Assembly: GCA_013350335.1 (NCBI GenBank)
Contig: CM023542.1
Coordinates: 744,001-808,000 of the forward strand
Origin: Chimonanthus salicifolius
Taxonomy: Eukaryota > Streptophyta > Magnoliopsida > Laurales > Calycanthaceae
DNA length: 64,000 bases
Direction of reading: 5' to 3'
Shown here: positions 44,429 through 57,261 of the stretch, one piece after another
Layout: every line of letters starts with the position of its first letter
How positions within the stretch are numbered: position 1 is the first letter of the stretch
Position numbers and translations under genes: made by a program
The notes under the pieces: generated by a model
What the model was told of the DNA's origin: nothing
The model's input: the letters and a program-made list of their open reading frames with translations, nothing else
The model's database searches: none

Positions 44429-45540
44429 CAACATGCAATTGAAGAGAAAAGATCAAATATAAAGAATGCTTAAGCACGATTCCATTCACTAATCATAGAA
44501 GATTACAACAAAGAGTTACAAGATTGCTAATCAGAAAATCCTTGAACCCAATACAATCTTCAAAGATGACTTTGGGTACTTGGACACTTGAACTCTTACT
44601 AAGAAAACCTCTTTGAGATGAAGCTAACCCCTTTCTGGTTTGAAATTATTGAGCTTTATATGAGAGCTGAATAAATTTGAACCTTCTATCTCATTTTGTT
44701 ATTGGAAGGAAAGCAATCTCTACTATTAGGTGTCTCTCTACAGTTTGGAGCAAAGTAGGAAGATGCTTAAATAGGTAGAGATAATAATAATCACTTATTT
44801 GATATAACAAATTTGATTTGCTAACATTACGATTGCATGAACCTATTACTATTAGCAAAAATCTCTAGGCAATCTTATGATTGATGTGTCAAAATAATCA
44901 TTGTGTTCATTTTTTCTCTAATGGTGATACTTACTAAATAGCTTTCTTAAAAAAAATTACTAAATAATCTTTTAAATTGGAAAATAAAAGATATCTTTTT
45001 AATATCTTTTCTCGTGTAATAGTTTAAATGAAAGTGTAGTGATTTTTGCACCACCAATTTTCTTTCGTGGTATACACTCTTTGAAAGGAAATTTTAATTT
45101 TACCTTTACTTTTGAAAAAGAGAGTAAATGAGGGAAAAAAAAGACAAAATTGAAATTTATTTTTAAAAGAATACACTCCAACAAAGAAATGGTAGTACAA
45201 AAATCACTACCCAAATGGAAAAGGATTATCATAATCGACCAAACATTTTAATCGATGGTTCAAATAAATTTAAATTTTGTGAAGTTTGAAACCACAGCCG
45301 TTGACTAAAACGTGAGACACATGGATGGAAGAAATGTGGAAGATACATGGAAAAGATAAATTTGAACTTTGTTTTTGGTTGGGTGTCTGAGTGGCTTCTC
45401 ATGTCCTCCCTTTTCCGCATTCTTTCCCCTTTCCTTTCCTCATTTTCCCATAATCCCATCTTCTTTGCAAGAACAGATCTTGACCTTGATAGCTAGTTCC
45501 TCTACAAATCTCTTCTCCCTTCTTTCTCTCTCAACGAGTC
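44429..45540. other. Intergenic region and upstream flank of the RING gene
   Basis: No coding sequence supported. The last roughly 150 bases are CT-rich (CTCTTCTCCCTTCTTTCTC just before the ATG), typical of a plant 5' UTR. No clear TATA element was identified. Confidence 0.45.
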
Positions 45541-48500
45541 ATGGGTTCAGGCAGCAGTCGCCTGGGGACGTGCCCAACTCGGCCCCGAGTACCAACTCGG
45601 CACCAACTCAGCCGTAGGAGACGCGTTCTGGCTCCCTTTCTCTGTGGCACCTCTCGCTCTCACTCCCCACTCGATGGCGATGATGAGGTAAATCGTTGCT
45701 AATTGTCGAATCCACCATTTATTCTTTCCCTCTTTGGCTATTTTTAACCTTTATTTATGTATTTATTTATTTTGAATTTCTTCATCTTTTGATACCCTGA
45801 TTTCGATCTGTCTTTTTTAATCAAGCGATTGTTATTTTCTTAATAAATTGACATTTCCTTTCTCTTCTCCCTTAAATATGCGACTTTCAATTAGTTTTTG
45901 TCAGAGCTCTTTCAATGGCGTTCTTCACAACATATGTTTCTTGGGGACTCATAATTTGTTCATTTGGATGTCAATATTATTGGATTTGAGTTCTTAGCGA
46001 AAATTCAAATGATGGGTTGGAGTTAGCATTCTTGAGGGGACAAATTCTATTGAAAAATCAATTGGATGCTTCTTGTGCAGGAGTATCGTTTGGTTATTGG
46101 TTAAGCATGTTAGCTTTGCCTTGAAAAAAATCTCCATCCAGTGAAATTCATGCATATATTTCAGTTTAGACTGTCCAGATTATTGTTACTGTCAGTTGAT
46201 ATTCTAGAAGATCGAGCTGATCAGATAGAGGATTGTCACCATCTAATTGCTGTCCATGACAACTTGTGGCTCAATTCTACTGAAATTAGGAGTCTAGTTA
46301 CATGGGACTCCTAATTACATATGACTCCTAATTAAATGGGATTCCTAATTACATTAGAAAACTGCTAAACATAGGACACTGCAATACTGCTATATATTAA
46401 GGACGTGGGTTTCATGGAAACCCTGCCGTTCGGCCGAGTGTCTTCCGAGGCCAGAAGGGGCCTCTTGTAGCAAAGGTGTAGTGAGGGAGATAGAGAGAGG
46501 GAAGATACCAAAAAAGATCTTGAGATCCAAATATTGTATCTGTATTCTTTTTATCTATAATGAAATCTACACTTTCCCGTGGACGTAGGATAAGGTTGGG
46601 CCGAACCACGTATATCTTGTGTTCTCTGTGTTTGTGTGTGATTGAATCTGTATTTTCTGTATGAGGGTATTGGGTCTATACCCTAACATTAGGAAGGTTA
46701 CATTTGGTCATGATTGTTTTTAAATGAAAAGTGGAAAAATTTGAAGGTGAGATGCTGCCATTCTGATTGTTGGTAATTGTTCACTTGTCCATTATTCAAT
46801 ACAAGTACTGGCATGATGAAGGTTAGGATCGGTTTTAGCACCTACTAGGTCTCCAACATAAAATAGAACAAAAATTAGCAAATCCAGCTCAGAGAACCCG
46901 AACTTGATCATTTTCGAAAATCTAGAGAAGTTCCTCAGATCTTCTTTCCACTCCAATCATTAATTGAAAATTCTGTTTAACTTGAGACAAATCTCCATGC
47001 TGATTCCCAGCTGCCTGACGTCCCTATTATAAGAATGAGTTTTTTGTTTTTTGAAAATTAACTGTATTAAATTAAAAGAGAAACATATAAAAAGGTGGAG
47101 GCCAATAAGAATACCTCCAAACGAGGAAAGAAAAGATTAGAAGCAACCCCCGAACTATAACAACATGTTTACAATTTCCATGGTAAAAAACACCCCATAG
47201 CGAGCCATTGCATCTGTTGCTGATTTTGCAGACCGATGTGTCTATTGAATCCGAAAGTTATAAAAGGGAGATCAGATGCCGAATTTGCTCAATTTTATCC
47301 CAGAAAATCCAAGGGCAGTGAGAGCCTGACACCCACCCCACAACCACCTTGGAATCCCCTTTGACTATGCTCCCTATAGCTCCTTGTTTTTCCAACTCCA
47401 AGATGCCTCTCCATAATGCCAATAGCTCGATCTCAATGACAAACCCATTTGCAAACGGTCCAGCAAAAGATAGAACAGTCAACCCTGAATCATTTCGGAT
47501 GGCCCCACCATAGCCTGCAAGTCCGTCCTCATGCCTACAACTTCCATCAAAATTAAGTTTTAAACGTCCCTTATCCGGAGGAATCCAAGACAAGTGAGGT
47601 CTAGAATCTGAATGCGGGATAGCAAAATCAACAGATGCCTAATCCCTACACAAATCGGAGACGGAAATGCACTTGAACTGTGATGAGCCAGCCATCCACC
47701 AAGCAACCCAAAGTTTAATGATGTCAATTAAATTTGCCACTGAGCCTACCTTACCTTGAAAATTCTTTTATTCCGCTCTAACCAAATAGACCACACAATA
47801 CTTTGCACTGTTGTGGACCATAAACTTTATCTGAAAGAGCTACCTGAAACCATCACCTCTTCATTTAAAAAATCCAACCAATCCCGAGGCATACAAAAAG
47901 CAAAGCCCGACAACTGAATGAAGTGCATCCAGATTTGATGAGATAACCAACAGTGAAGCAAAAGATGATTCACTGACTCTGCATCCGACAAGCAAAGAGG
48001 ACAAGCATTTACAATAAGCATCCTCCTTAGCAGATTATCTATTGTCAGAATTTTTTGCAGTCCAGCAAGCCATCCAAACATTTTCACCTTCAGTGGAGCG
48101 ACCCCCACCCAAACTTTAGGATGAAACGAAGGGACCTCATTTGTCCTCATCATCTCCTTACAGAAAGAGTTCATAGAAAATAATCCAAGGGGATCCAACT
48201 CCCATATTCGACGATCATTCACCTGACCCACCACAAAAATATTGTCCAATAAAGTCAAGAGAGATACCCATCCTTCCGCCAATCCTCCAACTCTCTCTGT
48301 AGTGTAGGACTCCAAATGACCTTATTATTAATAAGTTCATAGCTATCCTGTACTGTAGCTTCCTTATTTGCTGCTAAAGAATATAATTGAGGAAATGAAG
48401 TTGCTACACTTGTCTCACCCACCCATTTATCTTGGCAAAATAGAATCTTAACCCCCATTATAAGAATAAGTTTCAAAGATGGTTCTTCTTACCCTTAGCT

Positions 48501-50489
48501 CTTGCAATCGCATTAGGCTACGTTCCCCATGACCCCTCCCAATTCCACTGCCTAAAGCCTTATTATTATCTTTTTAAAGTATTCATCGATCTTTTCTCAG
48601 TTTTGTATATCAGTGTCATATGGACATCATTTGTATTTCATTTTTTTTTTTTTTTTGGATTTTTGGGGTCAAGTAATAATGCTTTACACCATGGTGGATT
48701 TCAATTGTGCTTTGCACTTATACTGTATTCGGTTCTAGATCTGCACTCTTATGATAATAAAGTATCACTTGTTCATGAGCTTATATTTTGAAACTGCAAC
48801 TGGTCAGATGGAAGACAATCTGTTTGTGTTATCAGCTAATTCCATTGGGCAGCGAAATTTTATCATTGATGATGAACTCCAGAGCTCAGTGAAGGAATCC
48901 TCATCATTCTTGTCTTCAGAAAATGAGTGTTCGAGCTCCATGAGTGGGAATTCAGCTTCGTGCAGCAGTAATGGTATTTTCATGGGGGAACACTCTATAG
49001 AATGTGGTTCGCAAAATTGTAGCACAAGTGATACTGGAAAGTGCTTAGCTGAAAGCAAGGAATTAGTTCCATATCAGGTAGATGCTGGTAATAGTACAAA
49101 GGAGTCTTTTTGGGAGAAGAATGCTGGTGTAGCTAGCAGTTCTGAAGAACTGCCTCTCGAGTTGGCCCCTACAAATGGGGATATTAGATTGGAGACAGTT
49201 GTTGAGACAGATGATTCTACAAATGAGGATAGTTCCCATGTCTGCTGCGAGGGGTTATGCTCATGTAGTATTCCACAACAAGAACTCACTCGTTCATATG
49301 AAGATGGCTCATCTTCTGTTGAAAGTCATACAAACAATATTCCAGGTTCTATGTCAGCTGTTCCTGATTCATCATCGTCTTCTGAATTTCTCAGAGAAGA
49401 GTTACTTCAAGAAGGAGCATCACCCAGTTTGGGATCCCTCCGACCTACTGCTAGGCAAAATGATCGAAGAAATGAAAGTGTTCTTCATGTTGATGTGGTG
49501 AGTATCACTTCTGATATGTTACCTAGTAGTACTGAGGAAATTACCAACCAAGATGGAAGGCAAAATAGTAGAAGGCTATTTTGGGATGCTTTCTCAAGAC
49601 GCAGTTCTAGAAGGAATAGTGATTCTACAACAATAGTTTTCTCAACTGAGGATACTGACGATGTTGGATCTCACGACAGATGGCTCCTTGATTTCAGTGG
49701 GGACCTTTTTGACAATAGAACTGGCGATGTAGGTAACCGAAGCAGTAGAAATCACAGTCTGCATGAACGGCGATGGCATTCCAGATCTGAGGTAATCCTT
49801 TTAGCTACACTTTTTCCTTAAAGATGTTTCAATTGCCAGTTGATTTTATGCTGACAGATTACCAAATTTGTGTATATATAACTGTATCTGGACATTTCAT
49901 ACTACAGCCAGGACAGTCAAAGGCATGGATCTATTATTGTTATTGCTCCTTTTGTTATTACTGCTACTATGATTATTATTATTATTATTATTTTAAATGT
50001 CCTTCTGAACGGCTTTGTCGTTAGGAAGTTTGGCATTTTGTTAAAGGCTTCTGCATGAGTCGTCAATGTTCTGACTTTTGAAATTCTTTGAAGAGCTTTT
50101 TTATTTATTTATGCTAGATACATGAACATACATCACCTTTTTATATACTGCTTCTAGTCTATATAGCTTGGTTCTCGTATACTATTAGAATATAAATCTT
50201 ACATTATAGTTGTATAGAAGCCAAAAAGGTATAGTTTTAAACTGTTTTGGCATATCCATCTTCTGTTGTTTTCCAAATATGACTCCCCATTTCTTTGTCC
50301 AATAACTGTACTTCTTTCTATGCTCCTTTTACATGGACTGAAATGTATAAATATGATTTTATGTGGTTTATTATTCTTATAGAGGTTTAATGGGTCATGT
50401 ACTCCTGTGTTGTCTCAATCATTATACTCACTGTAATTTGTGCAGATAGACCTCAATTAGGCCAACCTTTTTCATTTTTAAAATTATAT

Positions 50490-50546
<57 letters not shown>

Positions 50547-50702
50547 TCTCCCTCCCTCCTTTGGAGCTTTGGATGGACGTCATTGTTTGTATTAGTAAAT
50601 TGTAATCATCATAAAAGCCTTTGTCCCATCTATCTGGAGAACTTTTCAAGTTCTACTTTCCACAATACAATGTATGCAGTACCAATGCTAATACTTAATT
50701 AG

Positions 50703-50737
<35 letters not shown>

Positions 50738-53700
50738 ATTTGGATCTTTGGATGAATGTATTTTTTGAGTTGCTATATTGGTGTTATAGACTCAAAACTA
50801 ATGAATAGAAATAATATTTAAATCCTGTATAAATAAGTTTGTCTAATAAAATTAGGCTCATGCAATTTACCTGAGGCTCTAAGAGGTGCATGCTATGAAA
50901 TCTATTTCATTCTGAACTGTATACATTAGTTTATCCAGTAAAATTTGGCTTCTGCTGTGTGCGAAGGCTCTAAGAGATGCTAGCACCTTGACTGTGCACT
51001 TTGCACTTTGACTGCTGTGGAAACTATCTTTCCTCTTTCATACATTTGGTTGCATTCTTTCAAAAACCGAACCACATTGGACTGGTAAAAGTCACTGTTC
51101 GGTTCAATGATGTTTAACTGGTAGATACAAACTGGGTTGAACCATGACATCATAATTATATGTTTAATAGTAAAACTTTATAAATTTATAAAAATTAAAG
51201 ATTTAGATTATCATAATTACATATGTAAATTCTAAAACTATATGCCATTTATGATGCCACTTAAATACCCAAAATCCAAAGCCCGAAAGCAAGATCTTGA
51301 ACTTCTCTTCCCTCAAAAAGGTTGAGCCAATGTCATTATTTCTTATGAAATATAAATAATTCTAGAAAGAACAATGAGATTGACACTGGTTTTAAAGAAT
51401 TTGATCGAATGGCTAATAATAACTTTAAATTCATTTTTTTATGTTTAAGTAATCTATACTTGTATATTTTAATTTGACAGGATTGACTAAGTTTCTGTAT
51501 TAACAGAACTGATTTATGTTAATGTTTATGAGAGTACCATGTGATGTTAAAAAAGACCCATGTGACAGAGCTTAAGTCACAGCCCATGCCTGGCTGTCAG
51601 ATGCTTTTTTCTTTCAACATCAAAAGAAAAATAAAAACTAAAGTAGGGACGATAGGATGAAAGAAGCATACAAAGTAAAGAGATGGGAGAGATGAATCTG
51701 AGGGAGGAAGCAAGGAGAGAAGAAAGAAAGTGGAGATAAGGGAGACTCAAGAAAAAAAAGGAAAAAAGAGACCGAGAAACAGTTGAAGAATAATGAGTAG
51801 TTTGTGGCCCGTCATCTGCTCACTGTTGGTCAAGCTGAAGATGTTTGCTTTTCTTTTCCCTCTCCCTCCAGTTCATTGAAAATCAGACTATTCATGCAGT
51901 TGCTAGGTTTACTGTCTGATCCACCTGGTTCTTATGGTTTCACATGGAGCAATTTTTTCATTGAGCCAAATAACAACCTTAAGGTTCCAGTTGAAGCTGG
52001 ATGGCCCCCACAGTCCAGTCCAGGTTTTAAATAATTGTTTTATTGATTTTCCTATCTTGTTGATTTGATGGGTGGCAATTGTGAGGCACCAGCTTAATTG
52101 TTTGGTGGCAGACTGGTAATGCTTATTTTGTTTTCTGGGTTTTCCCCACTTTTTTCCTTGTTTTTGTGTGACTGTAGATACATGTGTCTTGCAGATATGG
52201 GAAAGACTTCGTGTTAACCTTGATGAGCGTAGAGGGGGCACTGCATTGTGTGCATCTGGGATCCACCCGGATGGTACATGCTCATGTGGGACGTTCTTAA
52301 TGTCAGAGTCAGGTACCCGTGCAAGTATTTCTCGAATAGTCATGCTAGCTGAGGCCTTATTTGAGGTGATTTTCATCCCATTGCTTAAAGGTTATGAATT
52401 TTTTTTTTTTTTTTTTGCACTACTATGTTCATTGAGGTTTCTTTGATACCCTTTTTGTAGCTTTCTTTCTAAACATGGAGGCCTCTTTATGCTACATAAT
52501 GGTTATAGATGCTGCGGTTGACTCCATGTTGTTTAGGGAGTGGATAAAATTCTCTCCTAGATTTTGGACTTTTGGTCATTGGACAAAGACTAGAATTCCT
52601 AGAAATCATTTCTTTTGCACTAGCAAAACAGGAAGGAAACAAATGAGGCGTAAGCTTCGTTTCAGTTTTATCACTGTATTATCATGATCATTATTTTTCC
52701 GAAATGATAGATCATACCTTTTTACCAGATGGGTTAACTTGGTTTAATGTTTCTAGAAAATTTGTTGTAGCTTGCTTTTGTTTGTGGGATCTTGAAGATA
52801 GTAAAGATTAGGGACAGAGTTGTACTGTGATATCTTCCTTGTTGGGGAAGGAAAGGTAGGTGCAACATTCAAAAGGGGACTTAGAATTTTGGTGGGTAGA
52901 GGAGATAGGGATTTTGTGGCAGACCATGACCAGCATGCAAAGAGGGTGTAAGTCCATGACCAGCTTACTGGCAATCAAACATAGATGGCAGTATGCTTGA
53001 AAATCCAGGTTCACCAGGTACTGAAAGTAAAATAAAGGATTAGGAGGTGGTATTGGTTTCTGAATAACATGGCTAGAAAAGAAGAGGGGGAGGACTGGGT
53101 GGTGGATCCAATAGGGCAACAATTTTGGCTGTGAGAGAAGGCATCAAATTGTTCAAAAATGCACCCTCAGGTCTTTTGGTGTTGGAAGAAGATATCTGCG
53201 AAATGCACTGAACTGGAAAAGGAAAAACAATGGGTGTTTAGGAGTCTTTGCTTTTGAGATGTTTCTGTTACGGGAGATGGTCTTAAGGCATGCCTAGAGG
53301 GAGCTAAACAAGGAGGAAGTATATATTTTTTGCTAATCAAGGACCACTAGAGAGTTTTGGGTGGGAAATTCTGTGCAATTGAAGTAATTTTATCCATGCT
53401 TTCTTCTGTTGCTTGATGTTAACTATGCCTTTATGTACTTTGATTTATATATTTTATCTATTTTGCAGGTCTTGGACGAAATTCATCGCCAGCCCATATC
53501 ACTCTCTCTTTCGATGGTGTCGTTACCGGCCCCTGAATCTGTTGTTGATTCTTTTCCTATCAAGAATCACAAAAAGCATAAAATACCTGAAAGTGGAGAT
53601 GATGTCGAACAGTAAGCCTTATTAATTACCTTCTCTTTTGAATGTACATAGTTGACTGTATTTTTTTTGGATAACATGGATATCCCACCCAACAATGGAG

Positions 53701-56700
53701 GTGAGACGAATCCACAAATACACAAAACTGCCTGCTAGCCTCATGTATCAGATAAGTCGAAGGAGGATCGAACTCGAGACCTCTAGTCTATACCTAGGCT
53801 CACGCCAACTGAGCTTTTTATTGTCCTTGTTTATTAGAAGTTGCCCCCTCTTTTGTAGTTGGTTTTGACATGTAATTGCTAGAAATTTCTTGGAATATGG
53901 AAGTCATGCACGTAGAAATTTTTAGTTTGATTAAATAAAATGGTACTTGTAAGGGAAAACAGTGCTGTTATGTCTTCTTTTGTTGATGGTGTATCATGTG
54001 ATACTTTTCTTGATTTTGACTCCTGTAAGATGATCATGGTTGACGTGGTGATTCATCCTCTATTCCTGTTTCATGATGCACATTTCTACACAATCAAAGT
54101 GTTGTCCCGTTATGGATGAAATGTAACTAAAAAGTCTCATTTATTGAAATACCCTTGTTTTTTATTTTGATTTTCCACCACCTAATGTGGATTCCTACCC
54201 AATTGAACGCTTGTAATATGAACTCTGCACTATGAAAGATAGTCTTGGAGATTTCAAGATTTCTGTCACTCAATGGTTTTTGGTAATTTAATAAGATTAT
54301 ATTTCTTGGTAGAATATCTTTGAGTAGCATGCTTGTCGATAAAAAAGAAAGTGATCATAGTCTTGGGTGCTTTCCTATTTCATAACCAAGAGCAAAGGAT
54401 TTACTTGAAAAGTCTCTCCAGTTGATCTCGATGAATCTTCATGCAACAAGTTAAAACTGCCTGTGAAACAATGGAGATGGTTGAATTTGGGCATTCCAAC
54501 TCCTTGATCTTGCCTTGAACAAGCACCAAAGGAGAGAGAGCCAAAAATGGTTTTGTAGTCTCTCTCTCAACCCACAAAAAATTCAACCAAGAACCCAAAC
54601 TTCCCATGTTCTTTGATTGTGTCCTTTGAATAAAGCTCTATTAGTAAAATCATTCTTCTATCTCATTGTTTTAAAAACCAACTTGTGGATTAAACCTTCT
54701 TAGGAGAAGGTTGGGTTTGATAGGGTTCAATTGGGGTTCAACTGTAGTCAAACTCAGTCAAACCTATCCCATGAGCATGATGTCTTATAATATTATTAAT
54801 TATCCAATAGATCAATTAATAACAGTAAATTAGCTATAAATATAATAAATATACAGATAAGTATAAAATATCAAATGCTATAGTACATGATTGTTGTAGG
54901 GAGGAAGAGGGCAATATATCCTGGGAGCTTGATTTTCGAAGGAACTTGAGGACATTCGAACAATAGAGTTTAGAGGAGTTGAAGACCTTATTAGGGGAGT
55001 TTCCTATTTGTAAGGAGGAAGAGGACGGATTAATATGGACTAGAGTCTCAGTCAAGGCAATGGTAAACTTGGTCATATGACAAGCACACGGCGAGGCCAA
55101 TCGGTCGTTCTCAGCATGGATAGGACTTCCCCCCTGCGCCCCCCCCCCCCCCCCCCAAAAGGGTTCAGACATTTGTATGGTGCACTTTGAAGGGGAAGAT
55201 CCTCTCTAGAGTAGTGTTAAGCCATAGGGGTATATGTTGGGATCTGATGACGACTCAAGGAAGAAGACACCGACCACCTGTTCACACCCCTTGACAAGAC
55301 ACTTGTGGACGATTTAATTTCATTAAAACAAGAAGGGAGTACAAGAGAGGGATCGGAATATAGGAGATATATACTTAGAACCAAGGAGAAGAAAAAGAAA
55401 CATAAGAAACAATACAAAACATGAAGTAAAAGAAGAGATACATCAAAAAATCCACCCAACACAGGATCCAAAAGGAGATCCCTACTCCCCTAACTCCCAA
55501 GGCTGGAGAGATGAAAAATTTCCAAAGCTGGACTTTGTAAGTGAACACCAGATTTCGCCAAGAAGTCTGCTACACCGTTTGCTAATCGAGGTGTATGAGT
55601 GAAAGTGATGTCCAGCCTACACAACCTCCAAATGTTCCTAGCAATACAAACCAACGTCTACGGGGAGAATTTCCTATTACTAGCCCAGGAGATGTCATTA
55701 GTTGAGTCACCTTCGATAATGAAATTACCGCTCCTAAACCTAGACCAAACCTGAAGTACTCTCTTAATTGCTATCAGTTCAGCCTTATTTGATTCCATTG
55801 ACCCTACTGATTGGAAGAAGCTATCAACATTCTACCCCTATCGTCATGCAACACTCCACCTATTCCATCCGGCCCGAGTTTACCCCTTGCTACTCCATCA
55901 ACATTGAATTTACATGATCTTAGGGGAGGCGCAACTCTATGGTCAATTGAGTTTTCACCAAGTATACTTTTTTCCCATCAAGTTAGGTTGAGTTGGTTGA
56001 ATTAACTGAGTGAAACAAGAAGTTTTCCAACTCATGGGTGCTAGTCATTTACGAAAAGTGATAATAAAATCTTGTGTTTCATGAGTTCAGTTGCATTATT
56101 TTAGGAGTATCATCAATAGTAGTACAAAGTATTGACATCTAGATCATTAGATTAGTACACAGTGGGGATCATTGGTTTTGTTACAATATTATGTGCCACA
56201 TAAAAAACTTGACTTTATGTAACGGTTTCTAATCACATACAAACTCAAGTAAAGATCTAAGAATATGATTTTGTTATGTTTTTATTTTTATGTTAAAAAA
56301 AATCTAAAGTTGTGTATAATTGCATATGAACTTCATTACTTAAGATTATGCCTGTTTGCCGTTGTTTGTGGCCTTCACGCCTTTTGTTGAGCTGAGACGA
56401 CTTGATTGTTTTATAATCATGTTTTCTTGATCCATTAAACACATCAAAGATTCAGAAAAATAATTAATAAGCATTATTTCCACCTATATGATTGAATTGG
56501 GATCGATTTATGTTATTCATCTTTCCAATAGTAATTCTCTTTTCTTAGAAAATCACTTCTTCAGATTGATTATTTTTTTACTCAGTTCGACTTCTCAACT
56601 GGTTCTACTTGCTGTAATGTTACAGGTGCTACATTTGTTTGGCTGAGTACGAGGAAGAAGATAAAATAAGAGTTCTTCCCTGCCGCCATGAATACCACAT

Positions 56701-57021
56701 GTCATGCGTTGACAAATGGTTGAAAGAAATACACGGGTATCAATCATCATCACCATACATGATTATCCATTTTTTTGAGGTTTTGATTTGGGCAGTGTCT
56801 CATGAAATCTTGCAAATATCTCACTATTTTCTCCTTCACATATGGTGGGATAGTGCCCATTGTTATAAAAACACCAGTGCCCAAATCAGAACCCTTCCAT
56901 TATCATCATCTCAGTTATACATGACACCCTTCATTCTTTTGCTGTTTCTTACAGGGTATGCCCTCTCTGCCGTGGGAATGTTTGTGAGGGTGCTAGTGGG
57001 GGCTCTGTTTCTAGCTCATAA
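45541..57021 (+). CDS. RING-H2 E3 ubiquitin ligase, 540 aa, six exons
   Basis: Exons are 45541-45687, 48808-49791, 52195-52365, 53469-53611, 56626-56736 and 56955-57021. All introns are GT-AG and the sum is 541 codons in one frame. Exon 1 begins [11 protein letters not shown], a favourable N-myristoylation start (Gly2, Ser6), and has an Arg-rich [12 protein letters not shown] stretch. Exon 2 is a long Ser/Asp/Glu-rich, probably disordered region. Exons 3-4 carry conserved family blocks ([54 protein letters not shown]). The RING-H2 is CYIC-x14[10 protein letters not shown]11-CPLC (Cys483 to Cys524), with all eight zinc ligands present, 16 residues from the C-terminus. Such proteins transfer ubiquitin from an E2. 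The substrate is unknown, and membrane attachment through myristate is inferred. The start is supported by the family-like N-terminus. The exon 1 to exon 2 join keeps the frame but could hide an additional small exon. Confidence 0.93.
46260..46688 (+). mobile_element. Solo copia-type or TRIM-like LTR in intron 1 of the RING gene
   Basis: A TATA-like TATATATTAAGG (46391-46402) and a CTATAATGAAATCTAC segment near 46555 are followed by CCCGTGGACGTAGGATAAGG and GCCGAACCACGTATATCTTG. These are hallmarks of the R/U5 region of many plant copia LTRs. The end CCCTAACA is near 46688. The 5' end and target duplication are unclear. Confidence 0.65.
47044..48454 (-). mobile_element. 5'-truncated LINE with target duplication, antisense in RING gene intron 1
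   Basis: The minus strand carries an RT-end/zf-RVT part at 48476-47827 ([61 protein letters not shown]) and RNase H at 47593-47258 ([43 protein letters not shown]). Its T-rich 3' end is at 47041-47055. CTATTATAAGAATGAGTTT (47025-47043) and CCATTATAAGAATAAGTTT (48455-48473) differ at two positions and form the target duplication. Its protein differs clearly from the LINEs in the activase-like gene, so it is another lineage. Confidence 0.92.
50493..50543 (+). repeat. (TC)n microsatellite, about 25 units
   Basis: Uninterrupted CT/TC dinucleotides, followed by a CCCTCCTTTGGAGCTTTGGA-type segment. Confidence 0.95.
50705..50734 (+). repeat. (TC)n microsatellite, about 15 units
   Basis: A second TC run, followed by GTCATTTGGATCTTTGGATG. 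That resembles the sequence after the first run, suggesting a local duplication. Confidence 0.9.
52366..53468. other. Intron 3 of the RING gene
   Basis: A T-run lies at 52400-52417. Overlapping short frames at 52475-53122 are without family features. No mobile element recognised. Confidence 0.5.
53650..53822 (-). mobile_element. tRNA-derived SINE, minus strand, RING gene intron 4
   Basis: Minus-strand box A-like AGCTCAGTTGGCGTG (53801-53815) and box B-like GAGTTCGATCCTCC (53762-53775) are followed by a body with TGGATTCGTCTCACCTCC. The end is A-rich (T-run at 53661-53668). A truncated relative lies at 61673-61755. Confidence 0.75.
54880..55302 (+). mobile_element. LINE fragment (zf-RVT), plus strand, RING gene intron 4
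   Basis: The plus strand shows degraded [13 protein letters not shown] and [13 protein letters not shown], then a [20 protein letters not shown] stretch and an [13 protein letters not shown] finger piece, broken by stops. A poly(C) run at 55138-55157 interrupts it. The piece ends in the zinc finger where the opposite-strand LINE begins. Confidence 0.7.
55138..55157 (+). repeat. Poly(C) tract, about 19-20 bases
   Basis: A nearly pure C run between CTGCG and AAAAGGG inside a LINE remnant, where related LINEs have GGGTCTAGCTCCGCCAAGGG. The length may be uncertain in any assembly. Confidence 0.85.
55303..55975 (-). mobile_element. LINE 3' fragment (RNase H), minus strand, RING gene intron 4
   Basis: The minus strand from about 55935 down to 55540 reads the RNase H region ([20 protein letters not shown], then [10 protein letters not shown] and [19 protein letters not shown] residues). 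It ends in a 3' UTR with AATGAAATTAAATCGTC at 55308-55325. It lies tail-to-tail with the plus-strand LINE piece at 54880-55302. Confidence 0.75.
55976..56625. other. Remainder of intron 4 of the RING gene
   Basis: AT-rich, no features recognised. It ends at acceptor AG 56624-56625. Confidence 0.5.
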
Positions 57022-57261
57022 GATCCTATTGTCTATCCTCTGGGACTTGTAAATAGATGGATGTTGTCTATCTCAAGTAAATTCCCTTTCGGGCATGTTT
57101 CTGTAGAGGCAAAATCATGGATTTTCAATCTGTTGTAATTTTAAATTCTTAGATACCAACTTTAAGATCTTGAAATCCTCATCTATGAAAAATCTTATGG
57201 TTGGAGCTACAACAGAATTCTGTAATTTTTTAGTTATAAATGAAAATTTTATGTTACATCG

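Larger units (their letters stand above)
49792..52194. other. Intron 2 of the RING gene
   Basis: 2.4 kb, AT-rich. It contains two TC microsatellites and anonymous sequence only. The open stretch at 51804-52034 shows no recognisable domain and no splice-compatible conservation. Confidence 0.6.

Noticed and set aside
51804..52034. Extra exon of the RING gene in intron 2
   Set aside because: The 76-codon frame lacks family similarity, and the flanking exons already join in phase 0 at conserved residues.
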